Shown piece after piece: positions 28,598 to 37,741 of a stretch of DNA of 64,000 bases. The stretch covers positions 806,001 through 870,000 of the forward strand of contig NZ_CP116339.1 in the NCBI RefSeq assembly GCF_028198165.1. The letters are read 5' to 3'. Made by a program: the position numbers and the translations under genes. The notes beneath the pieces were generated by a model. It was given only the letters and a program-made list of their open reading frames with translations. It did not search any database and was not told the origin of the DNA. Position 1 is the first letter of the stretch. Each line of letters starts with the position of its first letter. Source of the stretch: Pseudoxanthomonas sp. JBR18. Lineage in GTDB: Bacteria > Pseudomonadota > Gammaproteobacteria > Xanthomonadales > Xanthomonadaceae.

Positions 28598-30876
28598 TTG
28601 TCCTTCGGCGCGTGCAGCGGTTCCATGGCGCGGAACCGCTGGCTGTATTCGTCGGTGAGGTCGCGTGATTCCTGCGGGTTGCGCACGATGGTCGGGGTCA
28701 GCAACACGATGACTTCGTTGCGCGTGGTGTCCTGGGTTTTCTGGCCAAACAGCGCGCCAACCACCGGCAGGCGGCTCAGGAACGGTATGCCGGAGCTGCC
28801 ATCGTTGACTTGGTCGTTGATCAAGCCAGCCAGGACGATGGTGTCCCCGCTCTGGATGGCCGCCTCGGTCTTGACGAAGCGCGTGTTGATCGGCGGATTG
28901 CAGTTGCTGACTGTCGGATCGCAGCCCGCGGGCGCGGCGCCCGGCGTACTGACTTCCTGCGCGATCTCCATGAACACCGTGCCGTCCTTGGTCACGCGTG
29001 GGCGCACGTTGAGGATCACGCCAGTGTCCATGTACTGCACCGAGCTGTAGGTGTTGTCGGTGCCAAGCCCGGTATTGACCGAGTACGTATTGATCGGGAT
29101 CTGCTGACCGACCTTGAGCTGGGCCAGGGCGTTGTTTCGCACGAACACCGAGGGGCTCTGCAGGATGCGCACGTTGGTGACCTTGTCCAGGGCGCTGATC
29201 ACCGCGGCGGCGTTCTTGCCCAGGAAGGTCCAGCCCAGGCCGGTGCTGCCGGTGATGCTGCCGCTGAGGTCGCCCCAGATGTTGCGCCCGGCGGCGCTGG
29301 GCAAGTTTGCGCCGTTGCCGATCGCGCTAGTGGCGCCGGTCAGCGGCGCATTGACCGCCTGCTCGAAATACCAGTTGACGCCGTAGCTGAGCTCGCCGGT
29401 AAGATTGACCTCCGCCACCTGCGCCTCGATGTGCACCTGCATGGGCATGACATCGAGCTTCTCGATCACATCCTTGATCGAACGCCACGCCGTGCCGCTG
29501 GCGCGCACCAGCAGGGAGTTGGTCTCCTCCACCGCCGCTACGCCGACCTTGGCGCCTTCCACCTCCAGGGTGACGCTGCCGTTGCCTTCCTGGCGCTGCC
29601 CCAGGTTCAGACTTGCACCCCCGCTTCCCATCCCGCCACTGCTGCCGGAATCGCTGCTGCCCGAAGACAGGCCGCCACTGGAACCATATGATCCGCCGCT
29701 CGAACCGTTGCCCTTGACCAGGCCGGTGCTGTCGGCGCCGAAGGGGCTGGCACTGAGCGCGCCGCCCACGCTGCCCGGCACCAGCGAGGTATCAGAAGTG
29801 CGTGATCCATTGCCGCCACCGGCACCGAAGACCTCGGCCAGACGCTGGGCCAGGTCGCGCGCCTTGATGTATTTGAGGTCGTAGGAGAACAGCCGCGGCT
29901 GGTCGCCGGCGCTATCGATGCGGTCCAGCCAGTCGTGGATCTGGTCCAGATAGGCCGCCTGCGGGGTGATGACCATCACCGCATTGGCCCCTTCCAGCGG
30001 CATGAAGCGGAACATGCCGGCGCTGGGCGACTTGCTGTCGGCTCCGAAGACTTTCTCCAGGTCGGACACGACCTTGCTGGCCTGTCCGGTTTCCAGCGGG
30101 AACACCCCCACCGACATGCCCGACAGCCAGTCCACGTCGAAGATCTGGATGGTGCGCAGGTAGTTCTCCAGCTCGCTGCGGGTGCCGGAGATGGTGATGA
30201 TGTTGCGGGTCGGGTCGGTGGCCACGACCGCGTCAGGGCGGGCGTAGGGCTCGAGGATCTTCTTCATCTCCTCCGCGCCCACGTAGCGCAGCGGCACCAC
30301 GCGCACCTCATAGCCGCGCGCGTTGGTGGCCCCGCCCGAGCGCGGCGCCACGGTGCCGCCCAGGGCCTGGTCGGCCGGCACGATGTTGTAGCGCCCGTCG
30401 GCATAGACCATGCGCGCATTGTTCCAGCTCAGCACCTGCTCCAGCAGCGACAGCGCCTGGGCCGGCGAGACCGCGCGCGGGGTGGCCAGGGTCACCGTGC
30501 CCTGCACGCCCGGGGCGATGACGTAGTTCTGCCCCAGCATGTCGCCCAGGATGGCCTTGACCACCGCCTGCAGCGACTCGCCCTCGAAGTTGAACGTCGC
30601 GCTGCCGCTGGTCGCCCCCGACAGCGCTGGCGGCGGGGCGGCGGCGGCGCTGCGGTTGATGACCTGGCCGCTGCCGCGATGGATCTGCGCCTGCGGCCCG
30701 GTCTCCGGTGGCTCGGCCGATGCCAATGGCTGGGTCTGCGCGCCTTGCGCGGAGGTTCCGGCCGCGGCCTCGGGATTGGCGGCATTGCCCTGCCGCTGGA
30801 CCGTGGGCACGGGCGCGGTCGCGCAGCCGGCCAGCAGGCCGAGCAGAAGGCTGAGGAAAACGGAACGTGACGTCAT
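28594..30876 (-). CDS. gspD: Type II secretion outer membrane secretin GspD (XpsD)
   Basis: Forms the outer membrane channel of the type II secretion system. The 760-residue product has a lipoprotein signal with lipobox LAGC, cysteine 18, as reported for Xanthomonas XpsD. An N0 domain (about 90-165), N1-N3 repeats with the VVP LRYVGAEEM pattern, a Ser/Gly-rich insertion in N3 (about 375-430), and a C-terminal secretin domain with VPFLSRLPVVGALF-like sequence follow. It is the last xps gene, ten bases after gspN, and overlaps a glycosyltransferase-like gene. Confidence 0.95.
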   Translation of the reverse strand: MTSRSVFLSLLLGLLAGCATAPVPTVQRQGNAANPEAAAGTSAQGAQTQPLASAEPPETGPQAQIHRGSGQVINRSAAAAPPPALSGATSGSATFNFEGESLQAVVKAILGDMLGQNYVIAPGVQGTVTLATPRAVSPAQALSLLEQVLSWNNARMVYADGRYNIVPADQALGGTVAPRSGGATNARGYEVRVVPLRYVGAEEMKKILEPYARPDAVVATDPTRNIITISGTRSELENYLRTIQIFDVDWLSGMSVGVFPLETGQASKVVSDLEKVFGADSKSPSAGMFRFMPLEGANAVMVITPQAAYLDQIHDWLDRIDSAGDQPRLFSYDLKYIKARDLAQRLAEVFGAGGGNGSRTSDTSLVPGSVGGALSASPFGADSTGLVKGNGSSGGSYGSSGGLSSGSSDSGSSGGMGSGGASLNLGQRQEGNGSVTLEVEGAKVGVAAVEETNSLLVRASGTAWRSIKDVIEKLDVMPMQVHIEAQVAEVNLTGELSYGVNWYFEQAVNAPLTGATSAIGNGANLPSAAGRNIWGDLSGSITGSTGLGWTFLGKNAAAVISALDKVTNVRILQSPSVFVRNNALAQLKVGQQIPINTYSVNTGLGTDNTYSSVQYMDTGVILNVRPRVTKDGTVFMEIAQEVSTPGAAPAGCDPTVSNCNPPINTRFVKTEAAIQSGDTIVLAGLINDQVNDGSSGIPFLSRLPVVGALFGQKTQDTTRNEVIVLLTPTIVRNPQESRDLTDEYSQRFRAMEPLHAPKDK

Positions 30877-30885
30877 GTCATCTCT

Positions 30886-31707
30886 CTACTTGTTCGTTCC
30901 CGGCGCACCGGAATTCTGTTGTTCGCGCATCTGCCGGCGCCGCGCTTCGATGCGCTCGCGGATGGCCTGCATCTGCTGTTCGGTGGTCAGGGGCGACTGC
31001 GCCGGTTCGGCGGGCTCGGCGGCGTCTGCCGACGCTGGCGCACCGCGTCCCTGGGTGTCCGAAGGCGACGGACGATCCGGCGGTGGCTTCTTGTCGTCTT
31101 GATCGACCGGACGTCCCTGTGCGATCACCTGCGCAGGCGGGGTGCCCGGACGCCGCGCACCAGCCCCAGAAGACAGCGCCGTCGGCGGCTGCCCGCCCTT
31201 GCCGTCGAAGACCCGCAGCTCCAGCGTACGCGGACCGTCCGGGCCATCGAACACGGCCTGCCGTGGCGACAGCTCGGACAGGTGCCAGCCCGGAGTGGCC
31301 GGCGGCGCATCGCCCAGCTTGACCCGCACGGACGCAGCCTGACCGTTGTCGCCGGGCGACTGCAGGATGGCCATGCGCAGCTGCGGGGTGATCAGCACGC
31401 TGGTCAGCACGTAGTCGAAGCCCTGCTCGGTCGCCTCGGCGCCCTGCCCGTCCAGGTAGAACGGATGCGGCTGGCGATCGGAGGCGAACACCGGCCGCTC
31501 GCTGATCTGCGCGTACTGGTCCAGCGGCCCCAGGCGCTCGGGGACCGGCGCGGGAACACTGGGCAGGGCCTGCACCAGTCCGGGATCGTCAGGCAGGGGC
31601 ACGATACGGCTGCCCATGCCGGCCAGCGCCAACCCCCAGGCCAGCAGGGCCCAGGCAGCCACCGCCATCAGCAGCCAGGTGCGCGCGCCCAGGGCCTCAC
31701 TGCGCAC
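30886..31707 (-). CDS. gspN: Type II secretion protein N (XpsN), GspC-like
   Basis: Bitopic inner membrane protein thought to take the place of GspC in xanthomonads, linking the L-M platform to the secretin. One membrane segment lies at about 12-32, followed by ISERPVFASDRQP, a conserved periplasmic patch of the family, a beta-rich middle, and a long Pro/Ala/Asp tail ending in a charged helix (RERIEARRRQMREQQ). I choose GTG 31707 (273 residues) because GGAGG sits five bases upstream; GTG 31713 is adjacent. It overlaps gspM by 11 bases. Confidence 0.85.
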   Translation of the reverse strand: MRSEALGARTWLLMAVAAWALLAWGLALAGMGSRIVPLPDDPGLVQALPSVPAPVPERLGPLDQYAQISERPVFASDRQPHPFYLDGQGAEATEQGFDYVLTSVLITPQLRMAILQSPGDNGQAASVRVKLGDAPPATPGWHLSELSPRQAVFDGPDGPRTLELRVFDGKGGQPPTALSSGAGARRPGTPPAQVIAQGRPVDQDDKKPPPDRPSPSDTQGRGAPASADAAEPAEPAQSPLTTEQQMQAIRERIEARRRQMREQQNSGAPGTNK

Positions 31708-32329
31708 GGGCACCTCCCGCTGGCGGGAGCGCTGGGGTGGGCCGCAGGTAACCGGACAGGTCGAAACTCACGTTCAATCCGTTGCCCTGGTCCTGGTCGC
31801 GGTTGGCCGCGCGGAAATTGAAGCTCTGCGCCAGGATGTTGAGGTTGTCCACGAACAGGCGTGGGCTGCCGGACTCCAGCGCATGCAGCACCGCGGCGGT
31901 CTCCGGCACGCCGCAGCGCAGGGTGACCTGCACGGTGACCCGGGCGAAGCGCTGCTTGCCGGACTGAGGCAGTGGCGAGCGGTTGGTGATGGCACAGCTG
32001 CGATTGCCCGGGCTGGCCCGCGAGACCACGGTCTCCAGGCGCTGGGTGAGTGCGGCGGTGGCCAGTTCGGCCGAAGCCTCCGGCAGGAAGCCCGGGCGAT
32101 TGCCCAGCGCCGCGCGCGCGGCGGCGAGCTGGCGCTCGATCTGCGGCTGCTGCTGTAGCTGGGTGCGCACGCGCAGCTCGCGCAGGCGTGATTCCTGGAT
32201 GCGCGTATCGGCCTGGCGCATCGGCACGGTCCACCACGGATGCACCAGCACCAGATAGGCCAAGGCCAGCGCGGCCAGCAACAGGCCCAGCGCCAGCCAG
32301 CGGTCCTGCTGCGCCGACCTAACGGCCAT
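31697..32329 (-). CDS. gspM: Type II secretion protein GspM (XpsM)
   Basis: Inner membrane platform protein that pairs with GspL. The product has 210 residues from ATG 32329, which has GAGGT seven bases upstream and overlaps gspL by 11 bases. One N-terminal membrane segment (about 10-33, LALGLLLAALALAYLVLVHPWW), then a helical coiled region and a ferredoxin-like periplasmic domain including LHALESGSPRLFVDNLNI, a typical GspM strand-helix. Identified by position plus layout; sequence conservation in this family is low. Confidence 0.88.
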   Translation of the reverse strand: MAVRSAQQDRWLALGLLLAALALAYLVLVHPWWTVPMRQADTRIQESRLRELRVRTQLQQQPQIERQLAAARAALGNRPGFLPEASAELATAALTQRLETVVSRASPGNRSCAITNRSPLPQSGKQRFARVTVQVTLRCGVPETAAVLHALESGSPRLFVDNLNILAQSFNFRAANRDQDQGNGLNVSFDLSGYLRPTPALPPAGGARAQ

Positions 32330-33452
32330 CGGCGGCACCTCGCGGGGCTGCGGACGGTGCGGGCGCGCCAACCAGCTGGGCGGTCAGGCTGAAGCGGTCC
32401 AGGCGCGTGCGGCGATCCATCTGCAGCGCACCGGTCAGCGCCGGCGACTTCCACAACCGGGAAGCCTCCAGTTGTTTGACCAGCCCGGGCGCCTCGGGGC
32501 TGAGCCCGATCAGCAGCAGGCGGTCGCCTTCGATGGAGACCTTCTCCAGGTAGGTGTTGTCCGGCAGCAGGCGGGTGAGTTCGTCGAGCACCTCGACCGT
32601 GGTCGGGCGCGCGGCGCGCTGCTGCTGCAGAAAGCGGGCCCCTTCCACCAGGTCGACCAACTGCTGGCGCTCGGTGGCCACACCGCGCGCCTGCACGGCA
32701 CTGCGCTCGACCTGGGCGGCGAAGGCGTCGGCCGCCGCGCGCCGGTTGGCCAGGACCTGCCAGCCGGCAAAGCACAGGGCCAGCACCGCGACCGTGGCGG
32801 CCAGCAGGTTCCAGCTGCGCGCGGGACTGACGCGGCGGGTGCGCTGGGCCGGCGGCAACAGGTTCACCCCCAGCGGCTGGCCGCCGGCGTCGGCCACGTC
32901 CAGGCCGGCCAGGCCGGTGGCCACCGGACCGAGTTCCTGCAGTGCGCGGTCCACGCCCTGACGGCGCACGACGACCAGTTCGGCTTCGATCTGACCATCG
33001 CCGCGGCGCCCGGTGACGCGCGCGTCGTAATACACCGCCTCGGCGGTGAACGGGGTCTGCCGATCGATCTCGAAGCCGACCACCTCACGCAGGCGCTCGG
33101 AGGCGGCCGCCGGCAGCAGCAGCGGGCGCCGCAGCACCTGCACCGACGGCAGCAGGCCCCAGCGCGGCAACCCGACCAGGCGGGCATCGAGCACGGCATC
33201 GAGCGCGGCGGCCTCCAGCGGCAGCGGCAACTCGGCCAGCGTGCCCAGCCCGTCCGGCCCGGCGCGCAGCAGCTGCACCTGGCCCTCGCCCGGCACCAGC
33301 AGCAGGCGTTCGCGATCCAGTCCCAGCAGGGCGCGCCAGCGCGGGGTGAGCCAACTGGCCAACGCGTCGCGCCACCAGGCGAGGAAGCGGCCCGCGGCGC
33401 CCACGGAACGTCCAAGGCCCGGCCGCATCGCCGTGCCCGCGCGTGTCGTCAT
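32319..33452 (-). CDS. gspL: Type II secretion protein GspL (XpsL)
   Basis: Recruits the ATPase GspE to the inner membrane. The 377-residue product has a cytoplasmic actin-like/PilM-type part (FEIDRQTPFTAEAVYYDARV), LGVNLLPP, one membrane segment (about 215-237) and a periplasmic PilN-like domain with LTRLLPDNTYLEKVSIEGDRLLLIGLS. The ATG at 33452 shares ATGA with the gspK stop; a TTG at 33464 is rejected. Fusion of PilM-like and PilN-like parts is the usual GspL design. Confidence 0.9.
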   Translation of the reverse strand: MTTRAGTAMRPGLGRSVGAAGRFLAWWRDALASWLTPRWRALLGLDRERLLLVPGEGQVQLLRAGPDGLGTLAELPLPLEAAALDAVLDARLVGLPRWGLLPSVQVLRRPLLLPAAASERLREVVGFEIDRQTPFTAEAVYYDARVTGRRGDGQIEAELVVVRRQGVDRALQELGPVATGLAGLDVADAGGQPLGVNLLPPAQRTRRVSPARSWNLLAATVAVLALCFAGWQVLANRRAAADAFAAQVERSAVQARGVATERQQLVDLVEGARFLQQQRAARPTTVEVLDELTRLLPDNTYLEKVSIEGDRLLLIGLSPEAPGLVKQLEASRLWKSPALTGALQMDRRTRLDRFSLTAQLVGAPAPSAAPRGAADGR

Positions 33453-34321
33453 CGGGGTTCCCAACCTTCCTCCCAGTGCAGCGTCGTATACATGGCGCCC
33501 GGTGTCGGGCCGCCCCCCGCGCGCACCACGGCCCGCAACACCGCCTGGCGGCCATCGGGGAGCGTGGCGCGACTCTCGATACTATACGTTCCGGTGCCCT
33601 GACCCACGTCCGCCTGCGCCGGAACCGTGCCATCGCGCTGGGCCTGCATCAAATTGGGATCGATGCCCAAGGCCACCAGCACCGGTCCCTGCGCATAGGT
33701 CGCGTCGGGCCGATTGCGGCCGCTGTACAGGGTGAGATACGGCGCCACCTTGGCGTACAGCGCCGGGCTCCAGCCCAGCACCTGCTCGACCTCGGCCACT
33801 GACTCGAACGGCGCATCCTTGGCTCCGTACGGCCGCCCGGCCGCAGCGTAGTCCGCGTCCTCGGCGCCCCCGCCGGGCTGGGTCAAGGCGTCACTGTCGC
33901 GCCAGTCCAGCACGGCCGCCGCCAGCTGCCCGGCCTGCGCGTCGTCCACGCCTACCGCGCGCAGCAGACCGGCCAGGGTCTGCGCATCGGCCTGGTTGAG
34001 GTCGACCTTGCCAGTCTCGTCCACCAGGCGGATCTGCAGCTGGCTGTTGCCGTAGCGCCAGGCATAGGCGCGTCCGTCCGGCAGCCAGCGGGTGCGCGGG
34101 TCGGGGTCGGCCACCCGCAGCAGCGCGTATTCCAGCCCGGCGCGCGCGACCTGCTGGGCCACGCTGCCTTCGGCCTGGACCCGGCCCTGCAACGACTCTA
34201 CCCGCGCGGTCAGGGCGAAGGCGCCGATCAGCGCCGTGAGCAGGGCGATCAACCAGACCACCAAGAGCAACGCGACGCCCCGCTGCTGGCGCGCAAGCCG
34301 GGGTTCACGCCGCCGGGTCAT
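33449..34321 (-). CDS. gspK: Minor pseudopilin GspK (XpsK)
   Basis: Large minor pseudopilin that caps the pseudopilus tip with GspI and GspJ. The 290 residues begin with a basic leader and QRGVALLLVVWLIALL, where cleavage follows Gly and the usual Glu at mature position 5 is absent, as is normal for GspK. The SAM-like domain shows VDLNQADAQTLAGLLRAVG and later LGWSPALYAKVAPYLTLYSG. The ATG at 34321 overlaps the gspJ stop as ATGA. Confidence 0.93.
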   Translation of the reverse strand: MTRRREPRLARQQRGVALLLVVWLIALLTALIGAFALTARVESLQGRVQAEGSVAQQVARAGLEYALLRVADPDPRTRWLPDGRAYAWRYGNSQLQIRLVDETGKVDLNQADAQTLAGLLRAVGVDDAQAGQLAAAVLDWRDSDALTQPGGGAEDADYAAAGRPYGAKDAPFESVAEVEQVLGWSPALYAKVAPYLTLYSGRNRPDATYAQGPVLVALGIDPNLMQAQRDGTVPAQADVGQGTGTYSIESRATLPDGRQAVLRAVVRAGGGPTPGAMYTTLHWEEGWEPR

Positions 34322-34965
34322 GGCGTGGCCTCGTGGCTGGCGCCGCTGCCCTGGGCCAGGGTGACCACCATGTCCGGCCAGTGCACGCCGTCGTCGGCTT
34401 CGATCTGGATGGCGACCTGCACCGGCAGCGATTCGACCTGGGTCCAGGCCTCCTGCCACGGACCTAGCCCGCCCCCCTCGGCCAGGCCGCGATAGCGGAA
34501 GTGCACTTGCCTCAGGTGGTCGGCCAACAGCTCCGGCGGTCGCGGCGGGCCGGGCTCCTCGATCACCTGGCCAGCCTGCACCATCGCCAGCCCCACCTGC
34601 AGGCGGGCGCCGTCATCAACGACCTGCACATCGTGCAAGTACGGGCCACCGCGGCCCAGGTAGTCGGGAATGTCCGAGACGAACCGCATCCGGTCCGGCG
34701 CACCTTCGAACCGGCTGGCCGTGCCCTGCTGCGGATCCAGCGCGAAGGCGATCACCTGGGCCGAGGCCAGGCGGGCGCGCAGGAAGCCTTCGACGGCGCG
34801 GATGCGCTCGTTGCGGGCCGCGGTCGCTTCGCCGCGATGGACCAGCGCGGTGGCCGAGCGCAGGGTCGCAAAGCCCACCGCCAGTCCAAGCGCCAGCAGC
34901 AGCGTGGCCAGCAGGATCTCCATCAGGGTGAAGCCCGCCGCGCGGCGGCCACCGATGCGCCTCAT
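34318..34965 (-). CDS. gspJ: Minor pseudopilin GspJ (XpsJ)
   Basis: Minor pseudopilin of the tip complex. The 215-residue product has the type IV prepilin signature AAGFTLMEILLATLLLALGL, cleaved after glycine by the prepilin peptidase with Glu at mature position 5, then a mostly beta globular domain (IPDYLGRGGPYLHDVQVVDD). ATG 34965 overlaps gspI as ATGA and gspK follows with another ATGA. No prepilin peptidase gene is in the window. Confidence 0.92.
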   Translation of the reverse strand: MRRIGGRRAAGFTLMEILLATLLLALGLAVGFATLRSATALVHRGEATAARNERIRAVEGFLRARLASAQVIAFALDPQQGTASRFEGAPDRMRFVSDIPDYLGRGGPYLHDVQVVDDGARLQVGLAMVQAGQVIEEPGPPRPPELLADHLRQVHFRYRGLAEGGGLGPWQEAWTQVESLPVQVAIQIEADDGVHWPDMVVTLAQGSGASHEATP

Positions 34966-35429
34966 GGCGCCACCCCGCCTGCGCCTTCCGGCGGCGCCAG
35001 ACGCAGGCTGCGCCAGTCCATGCGCTCGCCCGGGCCATCGCCCCAGGTCAGCACCAGGTGCAGCTCCAGCAACCGGTTGGCGCCTGGATTGACCAGCCCG
35101 GTGGCCGGCAGCTGTGGATCGGTCCACGGCGCGATGTCCAACTGCCAGTGATAGCGCCCCCCGTCCAGCTCGCCCTGGTCCTGGCCTGGCTGCAGCGGCC
35201 CTCCGACACCGACCTGGTCCAGCAGGGTCTGCGCATGCAGGGCCGCCCGCCCTGCGCGATCGGCGCGGTGGATCTGCCGCGCCGCGCCCGACAACGCCCC
35301 CAGCAGCAGGGTGAGCGCCAAGGCCAGCAGGCCGAAGGCCACGACCACCTCGATCAGGGTGAAGCCGGACTGCGCACGGACAGCGTGCGCGGACACCCCA
35401 CGCCTGCGCCGGGCCCGCCACGGCGTCAC
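34962..35429 (-). CDS. gspI: Minor pseudopilin GspI (XpsI)
   Basis: Pseudopilin that starts assembly of the tip complex with J and K. The 155-residue product has an unusually long basic leader (about 21 residues, RARRRRGVSAHAVRAQ) before the cleavage signature SGFTLIEVVVAFGLLALAL. A GTG start at 35429 shares GTGA with the gspH stop; the second basic stretch could mark a later start, but none with a good binding site was found. Confidence 0.9.
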   Translation of the reverse strand: MTPWRARRRRGVSAHAVRAQSGFTLIEVVVAFGLLALALTLLLGALSGAARQIHRADRAGRAALHAQTLLDQVGVGGPLQPGQDQGELDGGRYHWQLDIAPWTDPQLPATGLVNPGANRLLELHLVLTWGDGPGERMDWRSLRLAPPEGAGGVAP

Positions 35430-35905
35430 GGCGTGCTCCCCGGAGTGGTCACGCGCACCTCGCCGGTCAGCCAGGACACGGTGATCTTGCGAGTGACCTG
35501 CGCGGCGCGCAGCTCGACGCTGCCACCCGTGGAGGCACCATCGGGATAGAACATGATCCCGCCTTCACCGGCCTGGGCACTGGCCTGGCGGGCCCCGTAG
35601 AAGCGGATGCCCAACTGCTCGGGGATGCGTCCATTGCGTCGCCCCGGCCCGCTGTAGACGTGACCGCTGGGGTTGATCGCAAAGCGCTGCGGCCGGCCGC
35701 TGGCGATGGCCTGGGCGCGGGTATAGCGCAGCTGCGAGGCCACCTCCTTGGACGCCGCGCGCAAGCGGATGCCCTGCAGGCCGCCGGTCATCGCCACCGC
35801 GGTGAAGGTCCCGATCAGCGCGATCAAGGCGATGACCACCAACACCTCAATCAGGGTGAAGCCCCGCGCGGGGCGGCGGCCGGACACGGGCCCGCGGCCG
35901 CACAT
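35426..35905 (-). CDS. gspH: Minor pseudopilin GspH (XpsH)
   Basis: Minor pseudopilin linking the tip to the GspG shaft. The 159-residue product carries ARGFTLIEVLVVIALIALIG and a C-terminal beta domain with RYTRAQAIASGRPQRFAINP, a tract typical of the GspH/FimT family, then a glycine-rich GEGGIMFYPDGASTGG loop. ATG 35905 is three bases from the gspG stop. Confidence 0.92.
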   Translation of the reverse strand: MCGRGPVSGRRPARGFTLIEVLVVIALIALIGTFTAVAMTGGLQGIRLRAASKEVASQLRYTRAQAIASGRPQRFAINPSGHVYSGPGRRNGRIPEQLGIRFYGARQASAQAGEGGIMFYPDGASTGGSVELRAAQVTRKITVSWLTGEVRVTTPGSTP

Positions 35906-35908
35906 GGC

Positions 35909-36346
35909 TTAGTGCTGGTAGGCGATGTCGCCGTTGACGCTATCTCCGCCGGGCTGGCCATCCTTGCCCAGGCTGACCAGGTCGAACGGCGCGGCCTGCC
36001 CGGGCACGGTGTACTGGTAGGGATGGTTCCACGGATCCTTCAGCTCGCTTTCCTTGGCATACGGACCCAGCCAGCCGCCGGCGTCCCCGGGCGCGGTGAC
36101 CAGATCGTTGAGCGATCCCGGCAGATGACCGGTGTCCATCTCGAACTGCTGGATCTTCTCGGCCACCGTCTGCACCTGTGCACGGGCGAGGTTGACCTTG
36201 GCGCGGTCGGCGTTGCCCAGGATCCGGCTGGCGGCGAAGGCGACGATGCCGCCGATCAGGATCACCACCACGATGATCTCCATCAGGGTGAAACCGCCCT
36301 GGGCGGCGCGCGAGGGCAGGCGGGTCAGCGAACGACGGTTGTGCAT
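35909..36346 (-). CDS. gspG: Major pseudopilin GspG (XpsG)
   Basis: Main subunit of the periplasmic pseudopilus that drives substrates through the secretin. The product has 145 residues from ATG 36346, with GGAAG seven bases upstream. The prepilin signature QGGFTLMEIIVVVILIGGIVA is followed by the GspG core: KIQQFEMDTGHLPGSLNDLV, GGWLGPYAKESELKDPW and calcium-site-like ending DLVSLGKDGQPGGD. An earlier in-frame codon at 36394 would lengthen the leader without support. Confidence 0.96.
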   Translation of the reverse strand: MHNRRSLTRLPSRAAQGGFTLMEIIVVVILIGGIVAFAASRILGNADRAKVNLARAQVQTVAEKIQQFEMDTGHLPGSLNDLVTAPGDAGGWLGPYAKESELKDPWNHPYQYTVPGQAAPFDLVSLGKDGQPGGDSVNGDIAYQH

Positions 36347-36397
36347 GTGCAGTCTTCCATTGCGTGGAGCGAATCGGGGGATGGTGGGCAGCACGCC

Positions 36398-37615
36398 CTA
36401 ATTGATGGCACCGGCCAGATCGTACAGCGGCACCAGCACGGCGATGATGACCGCGCCCACCACCGCCGCCAGGACCAGGGTCACCGCCGGCACCAGCGCG
36501 GCGAGCATGCGGTCCATGGCCTGCGCGGTCTGCGCCTCGAAGGTATCGGCGGTCTTGAGCAGCATCGTGTCCAGCGCGCCGGACTCCTCGCCCACCTGCA
36601 TCATCTGCAGCGCCAGGCGCGGAAAGCGCTTGCCGACGCCCAGCGAGGTCGACAGCGCGCGACCGTTCTTGACCGCGTCGGCGGCGTTTTCCACGTCGCC
36701 GGCCAGGGCACGGTTGTTCATCACGTTGCGCGCGATGCCCAGCGCGCCCAGCAGCGGCACGCCGTTGCGCAGCAGCGTGCCCAGGGTGCGCGCCAGGCGG
36801 GCGGTTTCCAGCCGCGCGATCAGCGGACCGACCAGCTTGCGCTGCAGGATCCACACATCGAAGCGTTCGCGAAAGGCCGCATCGCGGCGCTTGCGGTCGG
36901 CCCACAGCGCCAACACCGCCGGCACGGCCAGCAGCAACAGCCACCAGCCGGCCACGAACTGGCCCAGCGCGAGCACCAACTGGGTGAACCACGGCAGCTG
37001 CACGTCCAGGCTGTCGTACATCTGCGAAAACTGCGGCACCACGTAGCCCAGCAGGAACAGCATCGCCAGCCCGACCACCACCATCAGGATGGCCGGATAG
37101 ATCAGCGCGTTGATGACCCGGCCCTTGAGCGCGCGGCTGCGCTCCAGGTAGTCGGCCAGCCGCTGCAGGGTGTCATGCAGGCTGCCGCCGGCCTCGCCGG
37201 CCCGGACCATGTTGATGTACAGCCGCGAGAAGGTGCCGTGCTGGCGCTCCAGCGCGGTGGACAGCGGCGCGCCGCCGCGCACCGCCTCACGGATGTCGGC
37301 CACGGTGTTGCGCGCCTTGTCCTCGTCGGGCAGCTCCAGCAGGATCGTCAGCGCACGGTCCAGCGGCTGGCCGGCGCCCAGCAGCGTGGCCAGCTGCTGG
37401 GTGAACAGCACCAGGCGCTCGCCGCCGAAGGGATTGGGCTGGACCAGCAGTTTGAACGCGCCCAGCCCGCCGCCTTCCGAAGCCAGCCGGGCTTCGACGG
37501 GCAGATGGCCCTGCTCCTGCAGGCGCGCGACGACCTCGCCCTCGCTGGCGGCCTCCATCTGCGCTTCGAGCACTTCCCCGCGCGCGTTGAGCGCCTTGTA
37601 GCGGTAAAGCGGCAT
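36398..37615 (-). CDS. gspF: Type II secretion inner membrane platform protein GspF (XpsF)
   Basis: Polytopic core of the assembly platform. The 405 residues contain two similar cytoplasmic helical domains (about 70-165 and 270-370), each near a membrane segment (RALKGRVINALIYPAILMVVVGLAMLF; ALVPAVTLVLAAVVGAVIIAVLVPLY). Family features seen are FTQQLATLLGAGQPLDRAL, MVRAGEAGGSLHDTL and MMQVGEESGALDTML. Length equals that of typical GspF. Confidence 0.96.
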   Translation of the reverse strand: MPLYRYKALNARGEVLEAQMEAASEGEVVARLQEQGHLPVEARLASEGGGLGAFKLLVQPNPFGGERLVLFTQQLATLLGAGQPLDRALTILLELPDEDKARNTVADIREAVRGGAPLSTALERQHGTFSRLYINMVRAGEAGGSLHDTLQRLADYLERSRALKGRVINALIYPAILMVVVGLAMLFLLGYVVPQFSQMYDSLDVQLPWFTQLVLALGQFVAGWWLLLLAVPAVLALWADRKRRDAAFRERFDVWILQRKLVGPLIARLETARLARTLGTLLRNGVPLLGALGIARNVMNNRALAGDVENAADAVKNGRALSTSLGVGKRFPRLALQMMQVGEESGALDTMLLKTADTFEAQTAQAMDRMLAALVPAVTLVLAAVVGAVIIAVLVPLYDLAGAIN

Positions 37616-37643
37616 CAGTCCGAACTCGGGAAAGCGCAGCCGT

Positions 37644-37680
37644 CAGTCGTCATTCCCGCGCACACGGGGACGACGACTCC
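37644..37680. repeat. REP-like hairpin between gspE and gspF
   Basis: AGTCGTC (37645-37651) pairs with GACGACT (about 37671-37678) and CCCG with CGGG inside it. The sequence is related to 24547-24570. It occupies the largest gap within the xps cluster (37616-37741) and could tune mRNA stability between the ATPase gene and the rest. Confidence 0.5.
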
Positions 37681-37741
37681 GGGCCTCACGCGCGTGCTGG
37701 CGACACCAACGCGCACGCCAGCCGCGACACCGTTGGCGCGC

